Made by a program: the position numbers and the translations under genes
Notes under the pieces: model-generated
Told to the model about the DNA's origin: nothing
Database searches by the model: none
What the model saw: only the letters and a program-made list of their open reading frames with translations
Source: JANWXD01 sp035575135
GTDB lineage: Bacteria; Acidobacteriota; Terriglobia; Bryobacterales; Bryobacteraceae
Length of the DNA stretch: 64,000 nucleotides
NCBI GenBank assembly: GCA_035575135.1
Contig: DATLYE010000027.1
Location: forward strand, 1-64,000
Direction: 5' to 3'
Shown here: in pieces, positions 25,974-39,728 of the stretch
Position numbering within the stretch: the first letter of the stretch is position 1
Layout of the letters: each line of letters opens with the position of its first letter

Positions 25974-27605
25974 ATGGTCGGATTCACTGGATGGGACTGG
26001 GCCGTACTGATGCTGTTCTTTGCCGGGCTGGCCGGCATCATCGTCTGGGTCCTCAGGCAAAAAGAAGAAGACACGGCCGACTACTTCCTGGCGGGGCGCG
26101 ACGCCGGATGGGTGGCCGTCGGCGCCTCCATCTTTGCCTCCAACATCGGCTCCGAGCACCTGGTGGGTCTGGCTGGAGCCGGCTACGAAAGCGGCATGGC
26201 CATGGCCCACTGGGAGATGCACGCCTGGCTCATTCTCGTGCTGGGGTGGGTCTTCGTCCCCTTTTACGCCCGCAGCCGCGTCTTCACGATGCCCGAGTTC
26301 CTGGAGCGGCGCTATAGCCCTTCGGCGCGGACGTTTCTGTCGCTGATCTCGCTGGTGAGCTACGTGCTGACCAAGGTGGCCGTAACGGTCTACGCCGGCG
26401 GCGTGGTCTTCAAGACCGTGCTCGGCATTGACCAGTGGATGGGCATAGACTTTTTCTGGATCAGCGCCATCGGCCTGGTGGCGGTCACAGGCCTGTTCAC
26501 CGTGCTCGGCGGGATGAAAGCCGTGCTCTACACCTCGATTCTTCAGGCTCCCGTGCTGATCATCGGCTCGATCGTCATCCTGTTCATGGGTCTTTCCGCC
26601 GTGGGGGGCTGGAGCGAGGTGGAACGGATCTGCGGCCCCAACATGAAACTCATCCGGCCGGCCAGCGACCCGATGTTCCCCTGGACGGGCGTGCTGCTCG
26701 GATCCGCCCTGATCGGCTTCTGGTACTGGTGCACGGATCAATACATCGTGCAGCGCACGCTTTCGGCGCGCAGCCAGAAAGAAGCGCGGCGGGGGGCGAT
26801 CTTCGCCGCCTACATGAAGTTGCTCCCGGTGTTCATCTTCCTGGTCCCCGGCATGATCGCCTACGCTCTCAAACAGAAGGGCCTGATCCGGATCGAGAGC
26901 GCCGATCAAGCATTCCCCACGCTGGTGGCGACCCTGCTGCCGGCGGGGCTCAAGGGCGTCGTGGTGGGAGGGCTGGTCGCCGCCCTGATGAGCTCGCTGG
27001 CATCCCTGTTCAATTCCTCGGCCACGCTGTTCACGGTGGACTTCTACAAGAAGTTCCGGCCGCAATCGAGCGAGCGGCACCTGGTCTTTGTGGGCCGCGT
27101 GGCCACCGCCACGGTGGTGGGCCTCGGCGTGGTGTGGATTCCGCTGATGAAGTCGGTCGCCGACGTGCTCTACGAATACCTCCAGATGGTGCAGTCTCTG
27201 ATCGGACCCAGCATCGCCGCCGTATTCCTGGTGGGGATCCTTTCCAAGCGCATTGGGGGAGTGGCGGGCACGGCCGGGCTGGTGGTCGGCTTCTGCCTGG
27301 GCATGTTCCGGCTCGTGCTCGACGTGTTTCGCGACCGCTTGACGCCGGGCGGCATCCTCTGGCGCATCGAGACCATCAACTGGCTGCACTATTGCATCCT
27401 CCTGTTCGTGATCACCATCCTGGTGATGGCGGTTGCCAACCGCTTCGGCTCCCCTCCGGATGAGGAGCGGATCCGCGGGCTGACCCTCGGCTCGGCCACA
27501 CCGGAGCAAAAGGCGGAAACCCGCGCCAGCTGGAACCACTGGGACGTCATTCACACCGTGATCATCGTGAGCGTGATTGTGGCGTTCTACATCCGTTTCT
27601 GGTAA
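25974..27605 (+). CDS. Sodium/sugar symporter (SSS family, SGLT-like)
   Basis: 543 residues, about 14 membrane helices. ATG 25974 is preceded by AAGGAA. SGLT signatures: DYFLAGRDAGWVAVGASIFA, SNIGSEHLVGLAGAGYESG, MPEFLERRYSPSARTFLSL, YWCTDQYIVQRTLSARSQKE and ALMSSLASLFNSSATLFTVD with the conserved serines of the second sodium site. It couples sodium entry to sugar uptake in the inner membrane. Its place between xylB and aldose epimerase suggests xylose, glucose or galactose as substrate. Confidence 0.93.
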   Translation: MVGFTGWDWAVLMLFFAGLAGIIVWVLRQKEEDTADYFLAGRDAGWVAVGASIFASNIGSEHLVGLAGAGYESGMAMAHWEMHAWLILVLGWVFVPFYARSRVFTMPEFLERRYSPSARTFLSLISLVSYVLTKVAVTVYAGGVVFKTVLGIDQWMGIDFFWISAIGLVAVTGLFTVLGGMKAVLYTSILQAPVLIIGSIVILFMGLSAVGGWSEVERICGPNMKLIRPASDPMFPWTGVLLGSALIGFWYWCTDQYIVQRTLSARSQKEARRGAIFAAYMKLLPVFIFLVPGMIAYALKQKGLIRIESADQAFPTLVATLLPAGLKGVVVGGLVAALMSSLASLFNSSATLFTVDFYKKFRPQSSERHLVFVGRVATATVVGLGVVWIPLMKSVADVLYEYLQMVQSLIGPSIAAVFLVGILSKRIGGVAGTAGLVVGFCLGMFRLVLDVFRDRLTPGGILWRIETINWLHYCILLFVITILVMAVANRFGSPPDEERIRGLTLGSATPEQKAETRASWNHWDVIHTVIIVSVIVAFYIRFW

Positions 27606-27638
27606 GCTGCGCGCGAACATCCGGGGAGGTTTACGATC

Positions 27639-28427
27639 ATGAAAAGCGTGTTTGCGTCCGCTGCCGCCCTGGTCGCCGCCCTTGCGGCGACGGCGGCAGC
27701 GCAGATCACTCTGGACAACGGCAAAGTCAAGCTTTTTATTCCCTACAAAGAGTACTCGCAGGAGGAAAACCAGCGCATTCTGAAAATGTTTGACGGCCTG
27801 CGGGTGGCGGACGTCTCCGACGGCATGGACGTGGTCGGCCTGGCCGACGTGGGCATCGTGGATCCCGAGATCAAAGCGCTGTGGCGCGACACGGAAAACT
27901 TCACCCACCGGATCATCGGCATCGCCGTCACCGCACGGTACGTGCCCACCAACAAGCGGGAGCCGAAAATGGATCCCGCCACCATCAGCCGCTGGTACCG
28001 CGACCTGACCTCCGAGGCGTTCCAGGACGTGCTGTTCCCGGGCGCCGTGCTGGTCATTGACGCCACCGACGACGGCGAATCGCGCTCCATCGGCTCGACC
28101 AACATCCGCAACTGGCAGAAGCGCGGCATGATCGGCGTGGTGACCAGCGGGGGTCTGGCCGACAGCGACGAGATCATCTACCACCGGGTCCCGGCCTACT
28201 ACCGGCGCCTGGCCCGCGGCATCCGGCCGGGACGCAACGAACTGGAGTCCGTCAACCGGCCCGTGACCATCGGCGGCGTGCTGGTGCGGCCCGGCGACGT
28301 GGTGGTGGCCGACGGCGACGGCGTCGTCGTGGTGCCGCGCGAGCGCGCCGAAGAAGTGGCTCAGGCCGCCCGCCAGTTCCTCGACAATGTGGGCCTGGAA
28401 CGCTGGAAGAAGAAGCAGGCCAGGTAG
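27639..28427 (+). CDS. Exported RraA-like protein
   Basis: 262 residues. GGGGAGG precedes the ATG. A signal peptide (MKSVFASAAALVAALAATAAA) is followed by the RraA / 4-hydroxy-4-methyl-2-oxoglutarate aldolase fold: LRVADVSDGMDVVGL, FPGAVLVIDATDDGE, WQKRGMIGVVTSGGLADSDE and RPGDVVVADGDGVVVVPRER. In aldolases of this family the loop reads G-x-x-R-D; here it is G-L-A-D, so the catalytic Arg is replaced by Ala. Export is also unusual for a normally cytoplasmic fold. It follows the symporter by 33 bases, so it is probably co-transcribed with sugar-uptake genes. Confidence 0.85.
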   Translation: MKSVFASAAALVAALAATAAAQITLDNGKVKLFIPYKEYSQEENQRILKMFDGLRVADVSDGMDVVGLADVGIVDPEIKALWRDTENFTHRIIGIAVTARYVPTNKREPKMDPATISRWYRDLTSEAFQDVLFPGAVLVIDATDDGESRSIGSTNIRNWQKRGMIGVVTSGGLADSDEIIYHRVPAYYRRLARGIRPGRNELESVNRPVTIGGVLVRPGDVVVADGDGVVVVPRERAEEVAQAARQFLDNVGLERWKKKQAR

Positions 28428-28430
28428 AAT

Positions 28431-29561
28431 TCAGCGCGCGCCGAATTCGTAGACGGTCGTGGACCGGTAAGTCTCGCCGGGCCGCAACACCGTCGAGGGA
28501 AACTGCGGCTTGTTCGGCGAGTCCGGGAAGTGCTGCGTCTCCAGGCAGAAGCCCGAACGGTGCCCGTAGACGCGACCGCCTTTGCCTCGGAGCGTGCCGT
28601 CCAGGAAATTGCCGGAATAAAACTGAATCCCCGGCTCGGTGGTGAGTACGCGCAGCGTGCGACCGGTCTTCGGTTCGTACACCTCGGCGGCCTCCCGTAA
28701 CACGCCGGCTTCCCCCCGCACTACGAAATTGTGGTCGTAGCCGCGGCCGAAGCGGAGCTGTTCGTCGTCTTGGTTGATCCGCGCGCCGATGGCAGTGGGC
28801 GTGGTGAAGTCGAACGGCGTGCCCTGGACCGGCCGCAGCTCTCCGGTGGGAATCAGCCCCTTGTCCACAGGAGTGAACTGATCCGCGTTGAGTCGCAGCA
28901 CGTGCCCCAGAATGTCGCCCTCCCCTGCCAGGTTGAAGTAGCTGTGGTTGGTGAGATTCACCACGGTGGGCTTGTCGGTGGTGGCGGTGTATTCGATGCG
29001 CAGCTGGTTGTTCTCGTTGAGCGTGTAGACGACGTTGGCGTCCACGTTGCCCGGGTAGCCTTCTTCGCCGTCGCGGCTCCGGTAGTGCAGCGCCAGGTGC
29101 TGGCCTTCCGCATCCGCGTACTCGCGGGCGTGCCAGACCACCTTGTCGAAACCCTTGAGCCCGCCGTGGAGGTGGTTGTCGCCGTCGTTTTGCGCGAGGC
29201 GGTACACCACCCCGTCCAGAGAGAAACGGGCCTTGCCGATGCGGTTGCCGTAGCGCCCGATGATCGCCCCGAAATAGGGATGCCCCTTGAGGTACCCGTC
29301 GAGGGTGTCGAAACCTAGCACGATGTCACCCGCGCGGCCCCCGCGGTCCGGGACCACGATGGAGGTAATGATGCCGCCGTAGTTGGTAATGGCGATGCGG
29401 ACGCCCTTGGTATTGGCGAGGGTGTACAGTTGAACCGCGACGCCGTCCTGAGTCTTGCCGAATTCCTGCTTCATGATCCTGGTGGCTGGAGTTTCACGCC
29501 GGGCGCATCCCGTCCCCAAGACCGCGGCGCCAAGGAGCGCCAGCCAGCTTGCCGCACGCAT
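28431..29561 (-). CDS. galM: Aldose 1-epimerase, lipoprotein form
   Basis: 376 residues. ATG 29561 has CAGGAG six bases upstream. The N-terminus RAASWLALLGAAVLGTGC is a lipoprotein signal with lipobox LGTGC (Cys19), so the enzyme is membrane-anchored on the periplasmic side. The galactose mutarotase core is complete: ITNYGGIITSIVVPDRGG, IIGRYGNRIGKARFSLDG, NDGDNHLHGGLKGFDK (catalytic His), VVNLTNHSYFNLAGEGDILG (second His) and GIQFYSGNFLDG. It interconverts sugar anomers. It is convergent with the RraA-like gene, only 3 bases apart. Confidence 0.92.
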   Translation of the reverse strand: MRAASWLALLGAAVLGTGCARRETPATRIMKQEFGKTQDGVAVQLYTLANTKGVRIAITNYGGIITSIVVPDRGGRAGDIVLGFDTLDGYLKGHPYFGAIIGRYGNRIGKARFSLDGVVYRLAQNDGDNHLHGGLKGFDKVVWHAREYADAEGQHLALHYRSRDGEEGYPGNVDANVVYTLNENNQLRIEYTATTDKPTVVNLTNHSYFNLAGEGDILGHVLRLNADQFTPVDKGLIPTGELRPVQGTPFDFTTPTAIGARINQDDEQLRFGRGYDHNFVVRGEAGVLREAAEVYEPKTGRTLRVLTTEPGIQFYSGNFLDGTLRGKGGRVYGHRSGFCLETQHFPDSPNKPQFPSTVLRPGETYRSTTVYEFGAR

Positions 29562-29593
29562 GAGATCTCCTGCAATCGCTTGCAAAGCTACGA

Positions 29594-30517
29594 TCATCCC
29601 CTGCGACTGGACGCGCTGTCAAGCAGGGCCGTCTGCCCCGGCTCGGATCGCAGGATCTCCAGGAAGACTTGGGCGGCACGGTTGAACTGCTTGCGTTTGC
29701 GGTGAATGATGCCCAGGGGGCGCACCAGCCCCGGCGCCTCGAGCGGCACCGCGGCCAGGCGGCCCTGCTCGATGTCGTCCCGCAACACCGGTGCGGGTAA
29801 AATCGCCATCCCTGTTCCGAGTGCCACGGCTTCCTTCATCGTCTGGATGTTGTCGAAGTGAAACACCCAGTTGACCTCCACGCCGTGCTCTCGCAAAAAG
29901 CGCCGGATGTCCCGGCTGATGGGCAGGTCCTGATCGAAGCCGACAAAATCCTGCCCGTCCAGCTCCTCCGGGCGCACGCTCTGCCGCCCGGCCCAGGGAT
30001 GCGAGGGCGCCAGCGCCAGCACCATCTGCTCTTGCCGCCATGGAATCACCGTGATCTGCCGTTTCGGCTCTGGGTAGCTGACCAGTCCCAGATCCGCCCG
30101 GTCGGCCAGCACCGCTTCGTAGACCTTCTCCGGACGCAGATATTCGACCCGCAACTCCGCGCCCGGAAGCCGGCGCGCAAACTCCTGCTCCAGGCGCGCC
30201 ATTTCGGAAATGCCCACCGAGTAAATCGAGGCGATCCGCACGCTCCCCCCAATGTGCCCGCGAACCTTTTCGAGCGCGGCCTCGAACTCCTCGTAGCGCC
30301 GGAGGACGTCGCGGCAAAACTCGTAATAGATCCGCCCCGCTTCCGTCAGCTCCACCGGGCGCACGCTGCGGTTGAGGAGGCGGACGCCGAGGGCCTCTTC
30401 GAGCGCCTTCAGTGCCTGGCTGGCGGCCGACTGGCTCACTTGGTTCATTTCAGCCGCGCGCGTGAGGTTGCGTGTCTGCGCTATGTCGCGGAAGAGGCGG
30501 ATGGTTTCGAGATTCAC
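29594..30517 (-). CDS. LysR-family transcriptional regulator, GltC-like by position
   Basis: 307 residues from GTG 30517. N-terminal winged helix (METIRLF-type start: LETIRLFRDIAQTRNLTRAA, VSQSAASQALKALEEALGVR) and the two-lobe effector domain (GGSVRIASIYSVGISEMARL, LGLVSYPEPKRQITVIPW). It is divergent from gltB, as GltC is from gltAB in Bacillus, and a LysR-type operator lies between them at 30529-30546. Overlapping TATGAT boxes at 30534-30524 (minus) would make its own mRNA nearly leaderless. Control of gltBD is inferred. Confidence 0.92.
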   Translation of the reverse strand: MNLETIRLFRDIAQTRNLTRAAEMNQVSQSAASQALKALEEALGVRLLNRSVRPVELTEAGRIYYEFCRDVLRRYEEFEAALEKVRGHIGGSVRIASIYSVGISEMARLEQEFARRLPGAELRVEYLRPEKVYEAVLADRADLGLVSYPEPKRQITVIPWRQEQMVLALAPSHPWAGRQSVRPEELDGQDFVGFDQDLPISRDIRRFLREHGVEVNWVFHFDNIQTMKEAVALGTGMAILPAPVLRDDIEQGRLAAVPLEAPGLVRPLGIIHRKRKQFNRAAQVFLEILRSEPGQTALLDSASSRRG

Positions 30518-30528
30518 GTAACGATCAT

Positions 30529-30546
30529 ATCATAAGCATTCATGAT
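30529..30546. promoter_or_regulatory. Candidate LysR-type operator between the regulator and gltB
   Basis: Interrupted palindrome ATCAT-N8-ATGAT, which contains T-N11-A (T30530, A30542), the LysR consensus. Its centre is about 68 bases before the predicted gltB transcription start and it overlaps the -10 boxes of the regulator gene. This is the textbook layout for autorepression plus activation of the divergent operon. Confidence 0.65.
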
Positions 30547-30569
30547 GAAAAATACCCATGAGATTTTTG

Positions 30570-30599
30570 TTGACTAATGCTAGCCTGTCGCCGTATACT
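30570..30599 (+). promoter_or_regulatory. Sigma-70 promoter of gltBD
   Basis: -35 TTGACT (30570-30575), 18-base spacer, -10 TATACT (30594-30599). Predicted start about 30606. This rules out the upstream TTG at 30599 as the gltB start codon and favours ATG 30629. Confidence 0.8.
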
Positions 30600-30628
30600 T
30601 GGGGAAACACCTGTTGTTCACACCCAAC

Positions 30629-35197
<4,569 letters not shown>

Positions 35198-35215
35198 TCG
35201 GCGCCGCAATCCGCC

Positions 35216-36655
35216 ATGGGTAAGATCACGGGATTCAAAGAATACGCGCGGGAGACGCCCCAACGGCGCCCCGTGGCCGAACGCATCAACGATTGGTTTG
35301 AAGTCTACCTGGAGTTTCCGGACGACAAGGCCCGCCTCCAGGGGGCGCGCTGCATGGACTGCGGAGTGCCCTTCTGCCACACCGGCTGCCCGCTCAACAA
35401 CATCATTCCGGACTGGAACGATCTGGTCTGGCGCGACCGCTGGCGGGAAGCGATCCGCATGCTGCACGCGACCAACAACTTCCCCGAGTTCACGGGACGG
35501 ATCTGTCCGGCGCCGTGCGAGGCCGCCTGCGTGCTCGGGATCAATGAGCCGCCGGTAACGATCAAAGCCATCGAGCGGGCGATCATTGACCGCGCCTGGA
35601 AGGAAGGCTGGATCCGCCCGGAACCTCCCGAGGTCCGCACCGGAAAGCGCGTGGCCGTCATCGGCTCCGGTCCGGCCGGTCTGGCGGCGGCGCAGCAGTT
35701 GAACCGTGCCGGCCACTGGGTGACGGTGTTTGAAAAAGCGGACCGCATCGGCGGCCTGTTGCGCTACGGCATCCCGGACTTCAAGATGGAGAAGCATCAC
35801 ATTGACCGGCGCCTGGAGCAGCTTGAGGCCGAAGGCGTACAGTTTGTGACGCGGGCGCATGTCGGGCGCAACGTGCCGGTCGAGGATCTGCGCAAGGAGT
35901 TCGACGCCATCCTGATTGCGGTGGGCGCCGAGCAGCCCCGGGATCTCAAGGTACCCGGGCGCGAGCTCAAGGGCATCCATTTCGCCATGGATTTTCTGCC
36001 CCAGCAAAACAAGCGCAACGCCGGCGACACGGACCTCGCTGCGGACCCGACGCGGTACCCGGAGCCGATCCTGGCCACGGGCAAGCGCGTCGTCATCATC
36101 GGGGGCGGCGACACGGGGGCGGATTGCCTGGGCACCTGCCACCGCCAGAAGGCGCTCTCCGTGCACCAGTTCGAGATTCTGCCCCGGCCGCCGGAAGGGC
36201 GATCCCCGGCGACGCCTTGGCCTTTGTGGCCGCTGCAGTTGCGCTCGGAAAGTTCCCACGAAGAAGGCGGGATCCGCGAATGGTCCGTCTCAACCGTAGG
36301 ATTCTCGGGCGACGGCAGCGGCAACGTGAAGAAACTTCACGCCGTGCGCGTGGGGCCGCCGCCGAAGTTCGAGCCGATTCCGGGCACCGAGTTCAGCATG
36401 GACGTGGACTTGGTGCTGCTGGCGATGGGGTTCCTCGGGCCGGTCAAACGCGATGTGCTCGAACCCCTGGGCGTCGAGCTCGACGCGCGGGGCAACGTCA
36501 AAACCGATGAGAACTACATGTCTTCCGTCCCCGGAGTTTTCGCCGCGGGCGACGCCCGCCGGGGCCAGTCGCTGGTGGTGTGGGCGATTTCCGAAGGCCG
36601 CCAGGCGGCGCGAGGCATTGACCGCTGGCTGATGGGAGAGACGAAGCTCCCATAG
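35216..36655 (+). CDS. gltD: Glutamate synthase small subunit
   Basis: 479 residues, 18 bases after gltB. N-terminal cysteine clusters (ARCMDCGVPFCHTGCPLNN and RICPAPCEAACVLGI) bind two 4Fe-4S clusters. FAD site: VAVIGSGPAGLAAAQQLNRA. NADPH site: RVVIIGGGDTGADCLGTCHR. FAD C-terminal loop: VPGVFAAGDARRGQSLVVWA. It passes electrons from NADPH to GltB. Normal length for the family. Contrast with the fused paralogue at 50080-52425. Confidence 0.97.
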   Translation: MGKITGFKEYARETPQRRPVAERINDWFEVYLEFPDDKARLQGARCMDCGVPFCHTGCPLNNIIPDWNDLVWRDRWREAIRMLHATNNFPEFTGRICPAPCEAACVLGINEPPVTIKAIERAIIDRAWKEGWIRPEPPEVRTGKRVAVIGSGPAGLAAAQQLNRAGHWVTVFEKADRIGGLLRYGIPDFKMEKHHIDRRLEQLEAEGVQFVTRAHVGRNVPVEDLRKEFDAILIAVGAEQPRDLKVPGRELKGIHFAMDFLPQQNKRNAGDTDLAADPTRYPEPILATGKRVVIIGGGDTGADCLGTCHRQKALSVHQFEILPRPPEGRSPATPWPLWPLQLRSESSHEEGGIREWSVSTVGFSGDGSGNVKKLHAVRVGPPPKFEPIPGTEFSMDVDLVLLAMGFLGPVKRDVLEPLGVELDARGNVKTDENYMSSVPGVFAAGDARRGQSLVVWAISEGRQAARGIDRWLMGETKLP

Positions 36656-36790
36656 CCGTCCGATCCGCCGGGGAATCGCGTTAACTGTGCCGCGGCGGCG
36701 TTCCCGTAAGGCGTTGTGTTCCGGGCGCTTCTTTGCTTGGGTTCGTTTGTGCGAAACCGGGCGAGCCCTTCGCCGCGAACGCCCGGCCGT

Positions 36791-38257
36791 TCAATGGATT
36801 CCCAGCCATGCCGCCAGCTTGGGCCATTGCTGGCGGAAAGCGATGGCGGAGATGCCGAAATAGAAGATCGCGCACGCCACCAGTCCGGCCCTGAGCAGCC
36901 AGCCCGGGCGCAGGGGTCGCGGAAGCAGGACGAGGTTCACGTAAAGGGTGTGCAGCGCTGAGAAACCCAGCGCGAAATTCATCATGACGCCGCTGGCGAT
37001 GGCGAGCACCAGAGGGTTCGGGGTCAGTCGCAACGCGGTGAGTCCCCAAACGCCGTAGGCGGCCAGGATCGCATAGTAGACGTACTTGACTTTGTGCTCT
37101 TCGAGGTGGCGCAGCCGGCGCGCTCCGGTCCAGAGCACATCGGTCCAGCGGCGGCAGATATTATCGAGCTGGCTCACCTGCGTCGGCGCCATGACCAGAA
37201 AGCCGCAAAGCAACGTCAGAAACCACAACCAGCGGCCGTGGCGCGCGGCGATGGCCTCGGCGGTCATGGCCGCCACCGCGTGACCTTGGATATCCGTCAC
37301 CCCGCGGAGGAACTCGTAGGAGAACATCGCCGGCAACGCCATGCCCAGCGCGCAACCCGGAGCCCATAACGCCAGCTGGTCCCGCAGGATGTGCCGCAAC
37401 CAGCCTCGCCATTTGCGCAGGTTCTCCGCGGTAAGTTCAAACACCTTGCCGGTGTGGGAGAGCTTGATGGTGCGGCCGCCCACCAGGCTCGGCAGGGCCC
37501 CGACCTGCGGCCCCATCCCCCAACCTTTGTCACGGGCGTAGTTGGAGAAGGCGCTGTTGGTGAGGCCGACGGCGCCCGCCACGGCGGCGAAGGCCGCAAG
37601 CGTCGCCCAGCTGAATTCCCCCTCGGGCAGCGCACCGAAGCGGAAAAGGCCCGAGCCGATTTCCCACCAGGTCTCCCGGCTCACCCACAGCAGGGTCACG
37701 GAGCTGAGAAAACCGAGGACCAGGATGAGCTTGACCACCATCACCTTCTCGATGGCGTTGTAGATTTTGCCGCCGAAGATTAAAGGAACGAACGCGGAAA
37801 GGAAGACGGCGTAGCCGAGGTTGCGCACCAGGCCATCATCGGCGGCTGTAGGCAGCCGGCCGAGGATCACAGCGGCAAGTGGTACGGCGGCGTTGGAGGA
37901 CAGGTACGGCCACAGCCCTCCCAGGTCGTTGGCGATGTACACGGCGGTCCAGAAGCGCGGGCCGGGAGGAGTGCGGAAATAGCCGACGAAAATCGGCTCG
38001 CCGCACCAAAGGGCATAGCGCATCACGGAGAGGTTGTAGAAGACCTGCATCAGGATCGAGAGACTGGCCAGCCACATGATCGTGCCGCCGTACTGGGCCG
38101 TCACCAGCGGGCCGAACAGCCACTCGCCTCCGCCAATGTTGGATCCGACCATCACCACGCCGGGGCCGATCAGCATGGTCCAATGCCGCAGGCCGAAGGC
38201 GGGAGGCTCCGGCAGTTCGGCCCGATCCCAGGGCGGCAAGTAGCGGGGAGCGGCCAT
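36791..38257 (-). CDS. Nramp-superfamily membrane carrier, divergent
   Basis: 488 residues, about 11-12 membrane helices. The first helix reads IGPGVVMVGSNIGGGEWLFG, where Nramp metal carriers have GPGxxxxxxxxDPGNW; the DPGN metal motif is replaced by GGGE. Helix 6 carries no MPHN-like motif that I can see (AAMTAEAIAARHGRW). The fold is therefore Nramp-like but the substrate may not be Mn or Fe. A 135-base gap to gltD holds no gene. It is divergent from the NCS1-type permease gene. Confidence 0.75.
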   Translation of the reverse strand: MAAPRYLPPWDRAELPEPPAFGLRHWTMLIGPGVVMVGSNIGGGEWLFGPLVTAQYGGTIMWLASLSILMQVFYNLSVMRYALWCGEPIFVGYFRTPPGPRFWTAVYIANDLGGLWPYLSSNAAVPLAAVILGRLPTAADDGLVRNLGYAVFLSAFVPLIFGGKIYNAIEKVMVVKLILVLGFLSSVTLLWVSRETWWEIGSGLFRFGALPEGEFSWATLAAFAAVAGAVGLTNSAFSNYARDKGWGMGPQVGALPSLVGGRTIKLSHTGKVFELTAENLRKWRGWLRHILRDQLALWAPGCALGMALPAMFSYEFLRGVTDIQGHAVAAMTAEAIAARHGRWLWFLTLLCGFLVMAPTQVSQLDNICRRWTDVLWTGARRLRHLEEHKVKYVYYAILAAYGVWGLTALRLTPNPLVLAIASGVMMNFALGFSALHTLYVNLVLLPRPLRPGWLLRAGLVACAIFYFGISAIAFRQQWPKLAAWLGIH

Positions 38258-38378
38258 CAGGGCAAGAGTAACAGAGGAATCCCGCGGCCTGTCACGGCAT
38301 TGCCAGCAAGGTGGCGTTTGTAACGCTCGCCGCCGTAGTATACTGAGGCGCCCCGAGGCGCTCGGGAAAGGAGTCCGT

Positions 38379-39695
38379 ATGCTGCCCGACTATATAGCGA
38401 AAACGGCGCCGAATCCTGCCTCTCGTCGCGCGCCTTGGTACGTCAATACCGCGCCCAGTTATGCCGGTGTCTTCCTTTGGGTGGTCTTCTACATGAAACT
38501 TGCCGAGGGCACGATCAACCGCGCGGGTCTCGGGCTCTGCCTGATCGCTCTGGCCGTGGCCGGCGTCATCAGCTACGGGTTGTTTTATCGCGTTCCGGCC
38601 ATGCTCGGCATGCAGACCGGTTACCCGCTTTACGTGGTCGGCAGTTCGACATTCGGGACGCGCGGCGGCTACCTGATGCCGGGCCTGCTGATGGGGCTGC
38701 TGCAGATCGGGTGGTTTTCCGTGAACACCTTTGTGTCCACCGATTTCATTCTGAAGGGACTGAAGGCAGACGCCGGGCCCGGCACACTGCCGTTCGCCCT
38801 CACGGCGGTGCTGTGGGGCTACACCATGGCCTATGTGGGCGTCAAGGGAATTCAATACGTGGCGCGGTTCGCCCTGTATCTGAACCTGATCCCGCTGCTC
38901 ATGATCCTGTTCGTGTTCTATCGCACCGCAGGGGGCCTGGAAAAACACGTCGTGACCGATCCGGCGCCCTTCGTGGGATTCACGCTGCTCGTCCATGCCG
39001 TGGTGGGTTTCTTCGCCACGGCGGGAGCGGCCGGCGCCGACTTCGGCATGAACAGCCGCAACGAGCGGGACGTGGAGCTGGGCGGCAAAGTCGGCATCGC
39101 GCTGGCGATCCCGGTGGCGGGCGGGCTGCCGCTGCTGTCCGTGGCCGGGGCCAGAGCGCTGTACGGCGTCGAGGGCTATAGCTACGATGCGGTGATTGCG
39201 GGCATCGGCGGGCTTGTGGCCACGGGGATGTTTTTCCTGTTCGCCATCGCCTCGGTGCCGCCGGCATGCTTTTGTGCATTCATCGCCGGAAACAGTTTCG
39301 CCACGATGATTCCCGGCGTGCCCCGTTTGATCTCGACCATGATCGGAGCGACGGTCGCCCTCATTCTGGCCATCACCGGCGCAGCGGCGGACCTGATCGG
39401 ATTGTTCACCATCGTGGGCGCCTCCTTCGGCCCGATCTGCGGAGCCATGACGGCCGACTACCTGCTCTCCGGGCGCCGGTGGGCGGGGCCCCGGGAGGGG
39501 GTCAACCTTGCCGGTTACGGAGCCTGGGCCGTGGGTTTCCTCATCGGGATCCTGCCGTTCTTGCCGCTGGCCGAGACGACAAAGATGTACCTGCAGCCTG
39601 CCTCGGTGTACAGCTACGTGGCCGGGTTCATTGTCTACTGGATTCTGGCCAAGGCGGGCCTCGAGCCCAAGGTGGTGCCCGTCCGTCTGGCGTAA
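38379..39695 (+). CDS. NCS1-family permease (purine/cytosine type)
   Basis: 438 residues, about 12 membrane helices. N-terminal RRAPWYVNTAPSYAGVFLWV resembles the NCS1 start (normally PWW.N); the helix-1 and helix-6 half-helices appear as LAEGTINRAGLGL and GFFATAGAAGADFGMNSRNE, and the late GAMTADYLLSGR is typical of CodB/allantoin permeases. A TATACT (38339-38344) lies upstream without a clear -35. Substrate (nucleobase, hydantoin or related) not deducible. It faces the Nramp-like gene across 120 bases. Confidence 0.82.
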   Translation: MLPDYIAKTAPNPASRRAPWYVNTAPSYAGVFLWVVFYMKLAEGTINRAGLGLCLIALAVAGVISYGLFYRVPAMLGMQTGYPLYVVGSSTFGTRGGYLMPGLLMGLLQIGWFSVNTFVSTDFILKGLKADAGPGTLPFALTAVLWGYTMAYVGVKGIQYVARFALYLNLIPLLMILFVFYRTAGGLEKHVVTDPAPFVGFTLLVHAVVGFFATAGAAGADFGMNSRNERDVELGGKVGIALAIPVAGGLPLLSVAGARALYGVEGYSYDAVIAGIGGLVATGMFFLFAIASVPPACFCAFIAGNSFATMIPGVPRLISTMIGATVALILAITGAAADLIGLFTIVGASFGPICGAMTADYLLSGRRWAGPREGVNLAGYGAWAVGFLIGILPFLPLAETTKMYLQPASVYSYVAGFIVYWILAKAGLEPKVVPVRLA

Positions 39696-39716
39696 GCCGC
39701 CCCCGACAGTACCCGG

Positions 39717-39722
39717 TAGACT
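39717..39722 (+). promoter_or_regulatory. -10 box before the beta-barrel-like gene
   Basis: TAGACT, 6 bases before GTG 39729. No ribosome site. Fits the leaderless pattern seen elsewhere in the window. Confidence 0.4.
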
Positions 39723-39728
39723 AGGGAC

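Noticed and set aside
38314..38344. A full promoter for the NCS1-type permease
   Set aside because: TATACT at 38339 is good, but the only -35-like sequence (TTGTAA) is 15 bases away and weak, so I kept it as a comment rather than a feature.
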